Assembly: GCA_902526825.1 (NCBI GenBank)
Contig: CABZMN010000007.1
Location: 1 to 33,544, forward strand
Origin: an uncultured Candidatus Actinomarina sp.
GTDB lineage: Bacteria > Actinomycetota > Acidimicrobiia > Actinomarinales > Actinomarinaceae
Length of the DNA stretch: 33,544 nt
Direction: 5' to 3'
Position numbers and translations under genes: made by a program
Notes under the pieces: model-generated
Databases searched by the model: none
Told to the model about the DNA's origin: nothing
Seen by the model: only the letters and a program-made list of their open reading frames with translations
Part shown: positions 23,841-32,338 of the stretch, one piece after another
Numbering within the stretch: the first letter of the stretch is position 1
How the letters are laid out: every line of letters begins with the position of its first letter

Positions 23841-24628
23841 GCGAAGTATTTTGGATTAACAAATTAAATATAAAACCAAAAAAGAATTTAGGACAAAACT
23901 TTTTAATTGATACAAATATTTCTAGGAAGATTACGAAACTTGTTCAAGGTCAATTAGCTGATCCAATTATAGAGATTGGGCCAGGAACAGGATCACTTAC
24001 TAATGAATTACTAAAAGATAATTACAGGATTAAAGCTGTAGAAATTGATAAAGAATTAGTCAATCTTCTTATTGAAAGATTCGGAGAAGTACCAAACATA
24101 GAGGTAATTCATGAAGACGCAATGGATTATGATTATAAGCAATTATCAGGCCCTTGGTGGATTATGGTTGGTAATTTACCATATAATATTGGAACAAGAT
24201 TGTTGGTTAAGCTGATCACTGAAGTTCCTCAAATACATCGATATGTTGTAATGCTACAGGATGAAGTCGCCGAAAGAATGGTAGCAATGCCAAACACTAA
24301 ACAATATGGTTCTCTTTCTGTTCTCGCTTCATTATTTACTAATACAAAAATTCAGTTCAATGTAAGTAAAAACTGTTTCGAACCAAAACCAAAAATTTTA
24401 TCAACAGTTGTAACGATCCAAAGAGAAACACTTGTTGATGAAGAATTAAGATTAAAAGCTTTTGAAATCTCAAAAATTGCATTTCAACAAAAGAGAAAGA
24501 AAATAAAATCAGCCTTAAGTGAATATATTGATGAGGATATGGCTGAGAAATTATCGTTAAATCTAGATTTAAGACCACAGGAGTTAACTCCTGAAGATTA
24601 TTTAGCAATCGCAGAAAGCATACAATGA
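23837..24628 (+). CDS. rsmA: 16S rRNA dimethyladenosine transferase RsmA/KsgA
   Basis: 263 residues. It dimethylates A1518 and A1519 of 16S rRNA late in 30S assembly using SAM. Visible: KPKKNLGQNFLID, the SAM site IIEIGPGTGSLTNEL, the acidic end of strand two (AVEIDKELV), and the catalytic motif VGNLPYNIGTRLL (NLPY). The FEPKPKILSTVV region and C-terminal helical domain are present. The start is a TTG overlapping the tatD stop (ATCTTGA), and ispE overlaps by ATGA, so translation is probably coupled through the three genes. Confidence 0.95.
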   Translation: MSEVFWINKLNIKPKKNLGQNFLIDTNISRKITKLVQGQLADPIIEIGPGTGSLTNELLKDNYRIKAVEIDKELVNLLIERFGEVPNIEVIHEDAMDYDYKQLSGPWWIMVGNLPYNIGTRLLVKLITEVPQIHRYVVMLQDEVAERMVAMPNTKQYGSLSVLASLFTNTKIQFNVSKNCFEPKPKILSTVVTIQRETLVDEELRLKAFEISKIAFQQKRKKIKSALSEYIDEDMAEKLSLNLDLRPQELTPEDYLAIAESIQ

Positions 24629-25449
24629 AAATTAAATCCTTTGGGAAAATAAATCTAAACCTAAGAGTGTTGGACGAATTAGTTAATGGACTTCATAAAA
24701 TTGAGTCCTTAATCGTTCCAATTGATCTTTATGATGTTATCGAAATAAAAGAGATCAAGAATGATAAAGATGTAATCGTTTTTGACTCAATGAATATTCC
24801 AGAAAATAATACTGTATCTAAATCTCTTAACTTATTACGAGAAATGAATGATTTCTCTCAGTATTTTGAAATTAATATAACTAAGAATATTCCAACAGAA
24901 TCTGGTCTTGGAGGCGGTAGTTCTAATGCAGGAGCATTATTGTCAAAATTGTCACAAGTATATAACCTATCTCTTCCATCCAATAAAGATGTTGCTCAAA
25001 AAATTGGTAGCGATGTGCCTTTCTTTATTAGTGGTCAACCAGCGTTTGTTACAGGAATTGGTGATACTATTGAGCCAAAAAAAATTGACTTTGAATTGAA
25101 TATGTTGCTTGCGGTACCAAATGAAATTGTCTCAACTGCAAAAGCATTTTTAGAGCTTGATAAATCAAAAAGTACTTCAACTTTAGTAAATACATATAAA
25201 GATATAAAAATATTTAACGACTTCTGGAATCCATCTATAACAATTGAACCCAATTTAATAAAAATAAAAGATTATTTAGAATCATCAACAGGTGAAGATT
25301 TCTTTCTTTCAGGAAGTGGTAGCTCGATGTTCTGTTTTGGCACATTGGATAACTTACAAAAAAAGATTGACCATATAGATGAGAACCAATTTAGAATTGT
25401 AAAAATAGTAAAAAAAATTGATTTTAGTTTGGAAACAATTTCAGATTAG
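24625..25449 (+). CDS. ispE: 4-diphosphocytidyl-2-C-methyl-D-erythritol kinase IspE
   Basis: 274 residues, GHMP-kinase fold. It phosphorylates CDP-methylerythritol in the non-mevalonate isoprenoid pathway, which supplies polyprenyl carriers for the cell wall and quinones. The substrate Lys motif is SFGKINLNLRVL, the ATP loop is PTESGLGGGSSNAGALL, and the C-terminal GHMP motif is LSGSGSSMFCFG. The length is slightly short but complete. ATGA overlap with rsmA, then tRNA-Gln starts 15 bases after the stop. Confidence 0.93.
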   Translation: MKIKSFGKINLNLRVLDELVNGLHKIESLIVPIDLYDVIEIKEIKNDKDVIVFDSMNIPENNTVSKSLNLLREMNDFSQYFEINITKNIPTESGLGGGSSNAGALLSKLSQVYNLSLPSNKDVAQKIGSDVPFFISGQPAFVTGIGDTIEPKKIDFELNMLLAVPNEIVSTAKAFLELDKSKSTSTLVNTYKDIKIFNDFWNPSITIEPNLIKIKDYLESSTGEDFFLSGSGSSMFCFGTLDNLQKKIDHIDENQFRIVKIVKKIDFSLETISD

Positions 25450-25464
25450 AATTAAGACAAGAAA

Positions 25465-25539
25465 TGGGGGATGGTGTAATTGGCAACACATTGGGTTTTG
25501 GTCCCAACGTTGAGGGTTCGAGTCCTTCTCCCCCAGCCA
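25465..25539 (+). tRNA. tRNA-Gln(TTG)
   Basis: 75 nt with encoded CCA. The acceptor pairs TGGGGGA with TCCCCCA, followed by discriminator G and CCA. The anticodon stem TTGGG/CCCAA encloses loop TTTTGGT, with anticodon TTG at 25498-25500, decoding CAA/CAG glutamine. The T-arm is GAGGG-TTCGAGT-CCTTC. The U1-A72 pair suits tRNA-Gln. It lies between ispE and glmU with no terminator, so it probably comes from the same transcript. Confidence 0.95.
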
Positions 25540-25547
25540 ATAATTAA

Positions 25548-26921
25548 ATGAGTATTTCTGGTGTAATTTTAGCTGCTGGTCAGGGGACAAGGATGAACTC
25601 CTCTTTTCCAAAAGTTCTTCATAACGTACTTGGCATTCCAATGATAGATTATGCTCAAGAAGCCATAAGTCACTTTGAAAGTAAATATGTAGTTGTTGGA
25701 CATCAATCAGAAAAAGTATCATCAACCTTATTAGATTCTTTTATTCCTGTAGTACAAAAAGAACAACTTGGTACAGGTCATGCAATTTCTACATTATTAG
25801 ATAGCAACGAGTTTGATAGTGACCATAGTCAATACTTAGTTGTGATTCCGGGCGATGTTCCACTGATAAGAAAGGACGATTTAGATAAATTAGTAAATGA
25901 TGTTATAGCAAATGAAGCTGCAATCGGATTAATTACAGCAATAGTTCAAAACCCGTTTGGGTATGGAAGAATTGTAAAAAACAATGATGAGTTTGAAAAG
26001 ATAATTGAAGAATCCGATGCAAATGAGACTGAGAAACAAATCAATGAAATTAATTCTGGAATATATTGTATAGAAATAAATTTCTTAAATTCAAATATTG
26101 GGAGTTTAGAAAGTTCAAATAATCAAAAAGAATTTTATCTTACAGATTTAATAAATATAGCTTTTCAAAACAAACTTGAAAGGGTTATAGTACAAGTAAA
26201 TGAAGATTCAATACAAGGTATAAATTCCATGAGTCAGCTGAATGATGTTGAGAATACGCTTCGGAAAAAACTAATTGAATCCCACATGGAAAATGGCGTA
26301 TATTTTCAAGATCCAAATTCAACATATATAGATAAATCTGTGAAGATAGCCTCCGGATCAAGAATCTTAGCTAATTGTCATTTAACGGGAACAACAATCA
26401 TTGAAAAAGACTGTGTCATAGGACCAAACTCGATAATTAATGATTCAAAAATAGGAGAGGGCTCTGTAATTCAATTTTCAGTAATTGATGAAGCTGAAAT
26501 AAAAGGCAAGGCAACAATTGGTCCTTATGCTCATTTAAGAAAAGGATCTATTCTAGATGAAAATGTAAAAGTCGGAGCTTTTGCAGAAACAAAAAATTCA
26601 AAAATTGGAAAAGGCAGTAAAGTACCTCATCTTGCTTATGTCGGAGACGCAGAATTAGAGGAAGATGTTAATTTTTCAGCCGGAGCAATAACAGTAAATT
26701 ATGACGGTAAAGAAAAACATAAAACTGAAATAAAGAAAAATGCATTTGTAGGTTCAGATACCATGCTTGTTGCACCTGTGACCATTGGTGAAGGAGCTAT
26801 GGTAGGTGCTGGATCTGTTATAACAAAAGACGTTCCTCCAGGTGCTCTTGGTATTGAAAGAAATGATCAGAAAAATATTGAGGGCTATATGAGTCGAAAA
26901 AATAAAAAAGGAAAGAAATGA
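25548..26921 (+). CDS. glmU: Bifunctional UDP-GlcNAc pyrophosphorylase / GlcN-1-P acetyltransferase GlmU
   Basis: 457 residues. The N-terminal half is a nucleotidyltransferase (VILAAGQGTRMNSSFPKVLH, LGTGHAIS, VIPGDVPLI), and the C-terminal half is a left-handed beta-helix acetyltransferase with hexapeptide repeats (from about residue 255) including VGDAELEEDVNFSAGAITVN. It makes UDP-N-acetylglucosamine for peptidoglycan. It starts eight bases after tRNA-Gln and overlaps prs by ATGA. The glmU-prs pair is a common bacterial order. Length is normal. Confidence 0.95.
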   Translation: MSISGVILAAGQGTRMNSSFPKVLHNVLGIPMIDYAQEAISHFESKYVVVGHQSEKVSSTLLDSFIPVVQKEQLGTGHAISTLLDSNEFDSDHSQYLVVIPGDVPLIRKDDLDKLVNDVIANEAAIGLITAIVQNPFGYGRIVKNNDEFEKIIEESDANETEKQINEINSGIYCIEINFLNSNIGSLESSNNQKEFYLTDLINIAFQNKLERVIVQVNEDSIQGINSMSQLNDVENTLRKKLIESHMENGVYFQDPNSTYIDKSVKIASGSRILANCHLTGTTIIEKDCVIGPNSIINDSKIGEGSVIQFSVIDEAEIKGKATIGPYAHLRKGSILDENVKVGAFAETKNSKIGKGSKVPHLAYVGDAELEEDVNFSAGAITVNYDGKEKHKTEIKKNAFVGSDTMLVAPVTIGEGAMVGAGSVITKDVPPGALGIERNDQKNIEGYMSRKNKKGKK

Positions 26922-27895
26922 TTGAGAGAGCTGGCAAAAAGAAAATGCTCATATTTTCAGGTTCTTCAAATCCTGAATTAGCCGATAAAGTTGCAAAAGA
27001 ATTAGGAACTGAACTTGCTGAAGTAGATAAAACTCAATTTGCAAATGGAGAAATTTATATACGTTTACAAGAAAGTGTGAGAGGTGCTGATTGTTTTGTA
27101 ATGCAAAGCCATTCAGGCCAAGTTAACTTTACAATTATGGAGCAGCTTTTACTTGTAGATGCTTTAAAAAGAGCATCTGCAAAAAGAATTACTGCTGTGC
27201 TTCCGTTTTACCCATATTCAAGACAGGATAAAAAAGCATTACCTAGAGAGCCAATATCTGCTCGATTAGTTGCCGACCTATTTATTGCAGCTGGGGCCGA
27301 TAGGATTGTTTCAATTGATTTACACACACAACAGATTCAAGGATTTATTGATCAGCCATTTGATCATTTGACAGCTATGCCATTATTTGTAAATTACTTT
27401 AAAGAAAAATTTCAAGAACCTATAACAATAATTTCCCCAGACGCTGGAGGAGTGAGAAGAGCTACAACTTTTGCTAAAAACATGGAGGCTTATGTTGGTT
27501 TTGTACACAAAAAGAGAGATCCAAAGATTCATAACGAAGTAAAAGCATTTACCGTTATCGGTGAAGTTGAGGATCGACACGCAATATTATTTGATGACAT
27601 AATTGATACAGGAGGAACAATTGCTGCTGCATCAAGAGCTCTTATTGAAAGAGGTGCAAAATCTGTAAGCGTAGCAGCAACTCATGGAATTTTTTCAGAT
27701 GAATGTGTCAAAACGCTTAAAGATACACCTATAGAAGAGATTGTTGTAACAGACACCCTTAAACAAAATGGAAATGTAGAAAAAATCGGAAATGTAAATC
27801 TTCTCTCCGTTTCATCTATTATCGCAACGGCACTAACATCTATTTTTGCGGATGATTCAGTCTCCGCAATATTTATGGGTGAAAACGTTTTATAA
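26918..27895 (+). CDS. prs: Ribose-phosphate pyrophosphokinase (PRPP synthetase)
   Basis: 325 residues. It makes 5-phosphoribosyl pyrophosphate from ribose 5-phosphate and ATP for nucleotides, histidine and NAD. Motifs: FANGEIYIRLQESVRG, PYSRQDKKALPREPISARL (ATP flexible loop), SIDLHTQQIQGF (Mg-binding His/Asp), ISPDAGGVRRA and the PRPP loop LFDDIIDTGGTI. All key residues of class I PRPP synthetase are present. ATGA overlap with glmU; the DUF3107 gene follows after nine bases. Confidence 0.96.
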   Translation: MIERAGKKKMLIFSGSSNPELADKVAKELGTELAEVDKTQFANGEIYIRLQESVRGADCFVMQSHSGQVNFTIMEQLLLVDALKRASAKRITAVLPFYPYSRQDKKALPREPISARLVADLFIAAGADRIVSIDLHTQQIQGFIDQPFDHLTAMPLFVNYFKEKFQEPITIISPDAGGVRRATTFAKNMEAYVGFVHKKRDPKIHNEVKAFTVIGEVEDRHAILFDDIIDTGGTIAAASRALIERGAKSVSVAATHGIFSDECVKTLKDTPIEEIVVTDTLKQNGNVEKIGNVNLLSVSSIIATALTSIFADDSVSAIFMGENVL

Positions 27896-27904
27896 GGAGA
27901 TATA

Positions 27905-28129
27905 GTGGCTAAGCAAAAAGTAAAAATCGCACTACTTGGTTCAATGAAGGAATTTCAAACCGAAGTTGACGATAAGAAGAAATTTACAAAAGAAATTGAA
28001 GAATTGATGCAAAACGGTGGCATGTATTGGATTAAAGATGATGAAGGTGAGATTGGAATCAACGCAAAACAAATACACTCTATCGAATTTGTTGAGGATA
28101 CTGACAAGAGGGAAGCAGGCTTAGTTTAA
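27905..28129 (+). CDS. DUF3107 family small protein
   Basis: 74 residues. It begins KVKIALLGSMKEFQTEVDD, continues with an acidic helix and ends GEIGINAKQIHSIEFVED. The pattern of a strand, helix, gly-rich turn (NGGMYWIKDDEG) and final strand fits DUF3107, a small family found in actinobacteria and often described only as hypothetical. It is preceded by the SD AAGGAG and starts with GTG (TATAGTGGCT), nine bases after prs. Its last codons overlap the minus-strand whiB gene by four bases. Function unknown. Confidence 0.75.
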   Translation: MAKQKVKIALLGSMKEFQTEVDDKKKFTKEIEELMQNGGMYWIKDDEGEIGINAKQIHSIEFVEDTDKREAGLV

Positions 28130-28410
28130 GAAGTAATGAGAGCGCCTGTTTTTTTATACTCTCTTCTAATTGATTTTCTTTCATCCTCTGTTGCTCCACC
28201 CCAAACACCAGAGTCTTGATTTGTTCTAATAGCATATTCTAAACATTCAATTTTTACGTCACACTCATTACAAATTGCCTTAGCTTCAGCAGCTTGTTTC
28301 AATGCTTTCATAGAAGAACCTACTGGAAAAAACAGGTCAGGATCAGCAAAAACGCATGCTCCTTCTTGCATCCAAAGTTCTTGTTCTAAGTCAAAATTTA
28401 CTATTTGCAC
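28126..28410 (-). CDS. whiB1: WhiB-family iron-sulfur transcription factor, WhiB1-like
   Basis: 94 residues. Four cysteines (19, 47, 50, 56) in the C-Xn-CxxCx5C pattern bind a [4Fe-4S] cluster, and DSGVWGGATEDERKSIRRE holds the GVWGG turn and basic DNA-contact tail. The stretch DPDLFFPVGSS and EAKAICNECDVKIECLEYA match mycobacterial WhiB1 best, including Trp13 at the same distance from the first Cys. WhiB1 binds the primary sigma factor and is essential and NO-sensitive in mycobacteria. The start is a GTG with SD AAGGA just upstream (complement 28416-28420). WhiB proteins are confined to actinobacteria and their phages, so this is strong lineage evidence. A CRP-type box lies just upstream. 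Confidence 0.93.
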   Translation of the reverse strand: MQIVNFDLEQELWMQEGACVFADPDLFFPVGSSMKALKQAAEAKAICNECDVKIECLEYAIRTNQDSGVWGGATEDERKSIRREYKKTGALITS

Positions 28411-28423
28411 TTTATTCCTTACT

Positions 28424-28441
28424 TTGTGAAATGTTTCACAA
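28424..28441. promoter_or_regulatory. CRP-type palindromic operator TTGTGAAA-TG-TTTCACAA
   Basis: An 18-bp palindrome, 8-bp arms with a 2-base centre, that contains a perfect TGTGA-N6-TCACA, the CRP/GlxR-family consensus. Its centre (28432.5) is 22 bases upstream of the whiB1-like GTG and about 41 bases upstream of the start predicted from the -10 TAAAAT at 28461. That geometry suits class II activation of the rightward gene and repression (or leader control) of whiB. No crp gene is in the window. Confidence 0.6.
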
Positions 28442-28460
28442 TCTAGTGAATTAATTGTAC

Positions 28461-28466
28461 TAAAAT
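28461..28466 (+). promoter_or_regulatory. -10 hexamer TAAAAT of the phosphodiesterase gene
   Basis: TAAAAT matches TATAAT at five of six positions. Transcription would start near 28473, leaving the SD AAGGA (28476-28480) close to the 5' end. No -35 hexamer is seen; the CRP-type palindrome covers that place. Confidence 0.4.
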
Positions 28467-28487
28467 TGGAAATATAAGGAAGTATTT

Positions 28488-29126
28488 TTGAAAAAAATTT
28501 TTGGTCATAGAGGTTTACCCAATTTATACCCTGAAAACACCTTTTTGAGTCTCAATAAAGCTCTTGAAATATGTGATTTCGTTGAAACAGATGTACGAAT
28601 AACTAAAGATGAAGAGTTGATTCTTTTTCATGACTCAACAATAAATAATCAAGAAATTGAAAATTTGTCATTAAAGGAGATATCAGACATTAAAAGTACT
28701 GATCTTAGTGATAATCATTTAACATCTAGAGATCAAATATTTGGAGATGTTAATTTTGAATTAAAAATAAATAATAAACAAAAAACTTTAAACACAATCT
28801 TTGTGGAAAAAATTATTGAGTTAACAAATCCTGATGATATTGTTTCTTCATTTGATTGGGGAACAATTTTGAGCAACAGAGAAAAATTTAATTCAAGATA
28901 TGGTATTTTGATTGATGAAGAAAATCAATTATACGAAAGCAAATCTATTTCGAATTTAGATGATAATTTAATGTTTATGATTCAGAAAGATATTTTTCAT
29001 TCTAGAAAGTTTGACCTCCCAAAAGATAAATGCGTTGTATGGACAGTAAATGTTAAAGATGAAATAGAAAATATTTTAAATACAGGAGTTTATGGTGTGG
29101 TCACTGATATTGGTGATAAACTTTAA
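28488..29126 (+). CDS. Glycerophosphodiester phosphodiesterase
   Basis: 212 residues. It splits glycerophosphodiesters into glycerol 3-phosphate and an alcohol. The TIM-barrel catalytic set is present: IFGHRGLPNLYPENTF (HR and EN), VETDVR (ExD), LILFHDST (His) and NFELKIN in place of the usual ELK-containing metal strand. At 212 residues it is a compact version. No signal peptide is seen, so it is cytoplasmic. The start is TTG at 28488 with SD AAGGA seven bases before. It is divergent from the whiB1-like gene. A role in recycling phospholipid headgroups or phosphate is likely from the family. Confidence 0.87.
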   Translation: MKKIFGHRGLPNLYPENTFLSLNKALEICDFVETDVRITKDEELILFHDSTINNQEIENLSLKEISDIKSTDLSDNHLTSRDQIFGDVNFELKINNKQKTLNTIFVEKIIELTNPDDIVSSFDWGTILSNREKFNSRYGILIDEENQLYESKSISNLDDNLMFMIQKDIFHSRKFDLPKDKCVVWTVNVKDEIENILNTGVYGVVTDIGDKL

Positions 29127-29145
29127 TAAGATAGGATAGAAAATT

Positions 29146-29592
29146 ATGGCACTAGCAGATGACTTAAGCTCAGCATTAAAAGATGCAATGAAGGCAAAAG
29201 ATAAACCCAAACTTGATGCTATTAGACAAATCCAAACAGAGATTGCAAAAAAGAAAGCTGAAAAAGGGGAAGAAGTAAATGACGATCTTGTACTCGGGGT
29301 GATATCTTCATATGTTAAAAAAATGATAAAGGCTGTAGAAGAATATCAATCCTTGGGTGATAGGGGTCAAGAGATGGCAGAAAAAATACAATTTGAGATC
29401 GATTTTTTGAGTACCTATTTACCAGAACAACTCAGCGACGAAGAAGTTGAAATAATCGTTGATGATGTCCTTTCTGAATTAGGTGATGTTGACATTTCAC
29501 AAATGGGAAGAGTCATTGGAGCAGTTATGGCAAAAGGTGATGGGATAGATGGCTCTATTGTTAGTAAAATCGTGAAAGATAAACTCTCTTAA
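29146..29592 (+). CDS. yqeY: GatB/YqeY domain protein
   Basis: 148 residues. The N-terminal helical part (DLSSALKDAMKAKDKPKLDAI) and C-terminal YqeY domain (FLSTYLPEQLSDEEVE, then MGRVIGAVMAKGDG) match the YqeY family, related to the tail of GatB. A link to tRNA-dependent amidotransferase function is inferred from that likeness only; the exact role is not established. A tRNA-Gln gene lies 3.6 kb upstream, which does not by itself imply a link. Normal length. It follows the phosphodiesterase after 19 bases. Confidence 0.9.
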   Translation: MALADDLSSALKDAMKAKDKPKLDAIRQIQTEIAKKKAEKGEEVNDDLVLGVISSYVKKMIKAVEEYQSLGDRGQEMAEKIQFEIDFLSTYLPEQLSDEEVEIIVDDVLSELGDVDISQMGRVIGAVMAKGDGIDGSIVSKIVKDKLS

Positions 29593-29601
29593 TATTTCTT
29601 G

Positions 29602-29629
29602 TTGTTTCAAATTAAATAACATTTATCCT
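29602..29629 (+). promoter_or_regulatory. Putative hom promoter (TTGTTT, 16 bp, TATCCT), leaderless-type
   Basis: TTGTTT (29602-29607) and TATCCT (29624-29629) are 16 bases apart, and TATCCT ends eight bases before the ATG of hom at 29638. There is no Shine-Dalgarno in between, so hom-thrC mRNA could begin at the start codon. Confidence 0.45.
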
Positions 29630-29637
29630 TACTAAAT

Positions 29638-30894
29638 ATGGAAAATAAAACATTTAATGTAGCTGTGATGGGTGCTGGCAATATTGGTTCAGCTGTTATC
29701 TCACGTCTCACAGATTTAGATAAAGGAATAGTTGGATTAAATGTAAAAAGAGTTTTAGTAAAAGATAAAAGTAAAAAAAGAGAAATATCAGATGATATTC
29801 TTACTGTAAATTTTGATGACATTTTAAATGATAATTCAATTGATCTTGTTATAGAAGTTCTTGGAGGTGTTGATCCTGGTAAAGAGTATATAAAGGCACT
29901 CTTGCAGAATGGTAAAGCAGTAATAACAGCAAATAAAGATATTATTGCCGATTCTGGCTCTGAACTTATTAATACTGCAAAGGAAAATAACGCTTGTTTA
30001 TATTTTGAGGCAGCAGTTGCTGCAGGCATACCTGTACTTAAACCAATCATAGAAAGTCTTCGAGGAGAGGAATTAACAAAAGTATCAGGGATTATTAATG
30101 GAACAAGTAATTATATGCTTACATCAATGGAAGAGGGAAGTACCTATGACGATGCTTTATCTACTGCTCAAGAACTAGGGTATGCAGAGCCAGATCCTAC
30201 AAATGACGTTGAGGGTTTAGATGCAAAATACAAAGCAGTTATTTTATCTTTAATTTGTTTTGGAACAACTCCAACCTCTGAGGATTTATTTACTGATGGC
30301 ATCTCAAGCATAACAAAAGACGATTTTGAGTGGGCTGCACGACTTGGTAAAACAATAAAGTTAGTTGCCCAAATAGATAACAAAAACGGATTCAATGCAA
30401 GAGTTCATCCTGTATTGATTGATACAAAACACCCCCTCTCAGCAATAAGAGGTGCCTTAAATGCAGTCGTTGTAGAAGGAGATAATATAAATCAACTTGT
30501 ATTTTCTGGGCCAGGAGCTGGAGCAGAACCAACAGCAAGTGCAATTATTGGAGACGTGTTAAGTGCTTGTCATCAACTAAGCAGTGATCAAACAAACTGG
30601 TACCCATTAAGAGAATTTAAAGGTGAGATGAAAAATTTTGAAGATGTAGAATCAAGTATGTTTATTCGCTTGTCTGTAAACGATGAACCTGGAGTCTTGG
30701 CAAATATATCTGGAACTTTTGGAGAGAACAATGTCAGCATTGAAAGCGTTATCCAAGAAGGTAGGGGAGATAAAGCTGAGCTTGTTCTTGTCACTCATGA
30801 AGCTCCAGAAAAAGATATTAAAAATTCTATTGATCAAATATCTGCATTAGATTCTGTCACTACGGTGACATCAACACTACGCGTTTACGTCTAA
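29638..30894 (+). CDS. hom: Homoserine dehydrogenase
   Basis: 418 residues. It reduces aspartate semialdehyde to homoserine with NAD(P)H, at the branch to threonine and methionine. The Rossmann motif is VAVMGAGNIGSAV, the catalytic region includes GIINGTSNYMLTSMEEG and EPDPTNDVEGLDAKYK, and a C-terminal ACT domain (residues ~345-418, LSVNDEPGVLANISGTFGEN) is typical of threonine-feedback-regulated forms. Length is normal. thrC follows directly with no gap. Neither aspartokinase nor thrB is in the window. The start ATG lacks a Shine-Dalgarno. Confidence 0.95.
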   Translation: MENKTFNVAVMGAGNIGSAVISRLTDLDKGIVGLNVKRVLVKDKSKKREISDDILTVNFDDILNDNSIDLVIEVLGGVDPGKEYIKALLQNGKAVITANKDIIADSGSELINTAKENNACLYFEAAVAAGIPVLKPIIESLRGEELTKVSGIINGTSNYMLTSMEEGSTYDDALSTAQELGYAEPDPTNDVEGLDAKYKAVILSLICFGTTPTSEDLFTDGISSITKDDFEWAARLGKTIKLVAQIDNKNGFNARVHPVLIDTKHPLSAIRGALNAVVVEGDNINQLVFSGPGAGAEPTASAIIGDVLSACHQLSSDQTNWYPLREFKGEMKNFEDVESSMFIRLSVNDEPGVLANISGTFGENNVSIESVIQEGRGDKAELVLVTHEAPEKDIKNSIDQISALDSVTTVTSTLRVYV

Positions 30895-32223
30895 GTGGTA
30901 CAGTATCAATCAACCAGAGGACATAAAGAGAGGCTCTCTTTTAAAGATGTCATACTTTCAGGATTAGCTCCTGATAAAGGATTGTATTTACCTGATTCTT
31001 TATACATTGAGAATCTGAATCACTTAACAGAAGAAGATTTAAGTTACGAAGATTTTGTAAAGACAATCTTTATTGCCCTTGATAATGAAACTGCAAAATA
31101 TGTTGATGATTTATCTTTATACTCTGGTTTTGAAATCTCTCCAGAACCAGTACTGAAAGACTTAAATGATTCCACTGTTGTCATGGAATTATTTCATGGT
31201 CCTACGAAATCTTTTAAAGACTATGCATTACAACCCCTTGGTGCAATTGCTGATAAAAGACTTAACGAGTTGGGAGAGCGAGGCTTGGTGCTAGTTGCAA
31301 CAAGTGGAGATACCGGAAGTGCAGCAATTCAGGCCGTTAAAGATTCTGAAAATATTGACATCGTTGTACTCCACCCTGCGGGCAAAATCAGTAATTATCA
31401 AAGGAAGCAAATGACAAGTGTAATAAAAAGCAATGTTCTTAATATTGCTGTTAACGGTTCTTATGATGATTGTCAACGAATCACAAAAGAGATTTTATCT
31501 GATAATCCCTTCAATAGAAGAATCATATCTTTAAACTCTATAAATTGGCTAAGAGTGATGGGACAAGTCTCATATTACGTATGGTTAACAAAACAATTCA
31601 CTTCACCAATTAATGTTGCAATTCCATCAGGAAATTTTGGCAATGCTTACTCAGCATGGTTTGGTAGATCAAATGGACTCAAAATCAATCAGATAATGTG
31701 TTCAACGAATATAAATGATGTACTAAAAAGATTTACGGATACGGGCACTTTAGAGCCTTTAATTACAAAACCAAGTGTTGCACCAAGTATGGATATCCAG
31801 ATTCCATCAAGCCTTGAAAGATTAATATATGATCTTGAGACTGGTTCAGCTTCATTTTATGAAAATTTAACAAATGATAACAAGTCTATTTTGAGTGAGA
31901 AAGGTTTAAAGAAATTACGAAAAGTCTTTAGTTCGAAAACTTATGATGATGACAATATAAAAAATGAAATTGTAACACTTAATGAAAAATTTAATATTGT
32001 ATTTGACCCTCATACTGTGACATCTGTAAGAATGGCTCTTGATACAGATTCAAATATTCCTACAGTTGCTATTGGGACTGCATCACCAGAAAAATTTAGT
32101 AATGTCATCTCTCCAATCATTGATAATTTTCCAGAAATTAGTCTCGATCATAGAGAAGAATTTATCAATTTAGACACGAACATTAAGGAAATTGTTCAAA
32201 GCATAAAAGAGAAATTTGAATAA
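30895..32223 (+). CDS. thrC: Threonine synthase
   Basis: 442 residues, PLP-dependent. It converts O-phosphohomoserine to threonine. The PLP lysine is in ELFHGPTKSFKDYALQPLG, followed by VATSGDTGSAAIQAV and VAIPSGNFGNAYSAWFG, which mark the long, E. coli-type (class I) enzyme. The N-terminal QYQSTRGHKERLSFKDVILSG region is also of that class (split here: STRGHKERLSFKD). The GTG start follows the hom stop with no gap, so the two are translationally coupled. The gene that usually sits next, thrB, is absent; a secreted protein follows instead. Confidence 0.94.
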   Translation: MVQYQSTRGHKERLSFKDVILSGLAPDKGLYLPDSLYIENLNHLTEEDLSYEDFVKTIFIALDNETAKYVDDLSLYSGFEISPEPVLKDLNDSTVVMELFHGPTKSFKDYALQPLGAIADKRLNELGERGLVLVATSGDTGSAAIQAVKDSENIDIVVLHPAGKISNYQRKQMTSVIKSNVLNIAVNGSYDDCQRITKEILSDNPFNRRIISLNSINWLRVMGQVSYYVWLTKQFTSPINVAIPSGNFGNAYSAWFGRSNGLKINQIMCSTNINDVLKRFTDTGTLEPLITKPSVAPSMDIQIPSSLERLIYDLETGSASFYENLTNDNKSILSEKGLKKLRKVFSSKTYDDDNIKNEIVTLNEKFNIVFDPHTVTSVRMALDTDSNIPTVAIGTASPEKFSNVISPIIDNFPEISLDHREEFINLDTNIKEIVQSIKEKFE

Positions 32224-32235
32224 AAAACGGTTTGC

Positions 32236-32251
32236 TTAGAAAACTTTCTAA
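32236..32251. terminator. Short inverted repeat after thrC (weak terminator candidate)
   Basis: TTAGAAA-AC-TTTCTAA is a perfect 7-bp inverted repeat 12 bases after the thrC stop. It is AT-rich and not followed by a clean T tract. A further AAAACT...AGTTTT repeat before a run of Ts lies at 32282-32325. The 115 bases between thrC and the next gene hold nothing else clear. Confidence 0.25.
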
Positions 32252-32338
32252 TTTAAAATTAAATTTGTTGTAAAAGTGTTAAAAACTAAAATTTTAAAAA
32301 ATTTCAGATCAGTTTTGTTTTTTTTCAAAAGGGTACTT

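Noticed and set aside
25441..25725. Minus-strand frame of 94 codons over tRNA-Gln
   Set aside because: Antisense to the tRNA and the start of glmU; low-complexity translation without homology.
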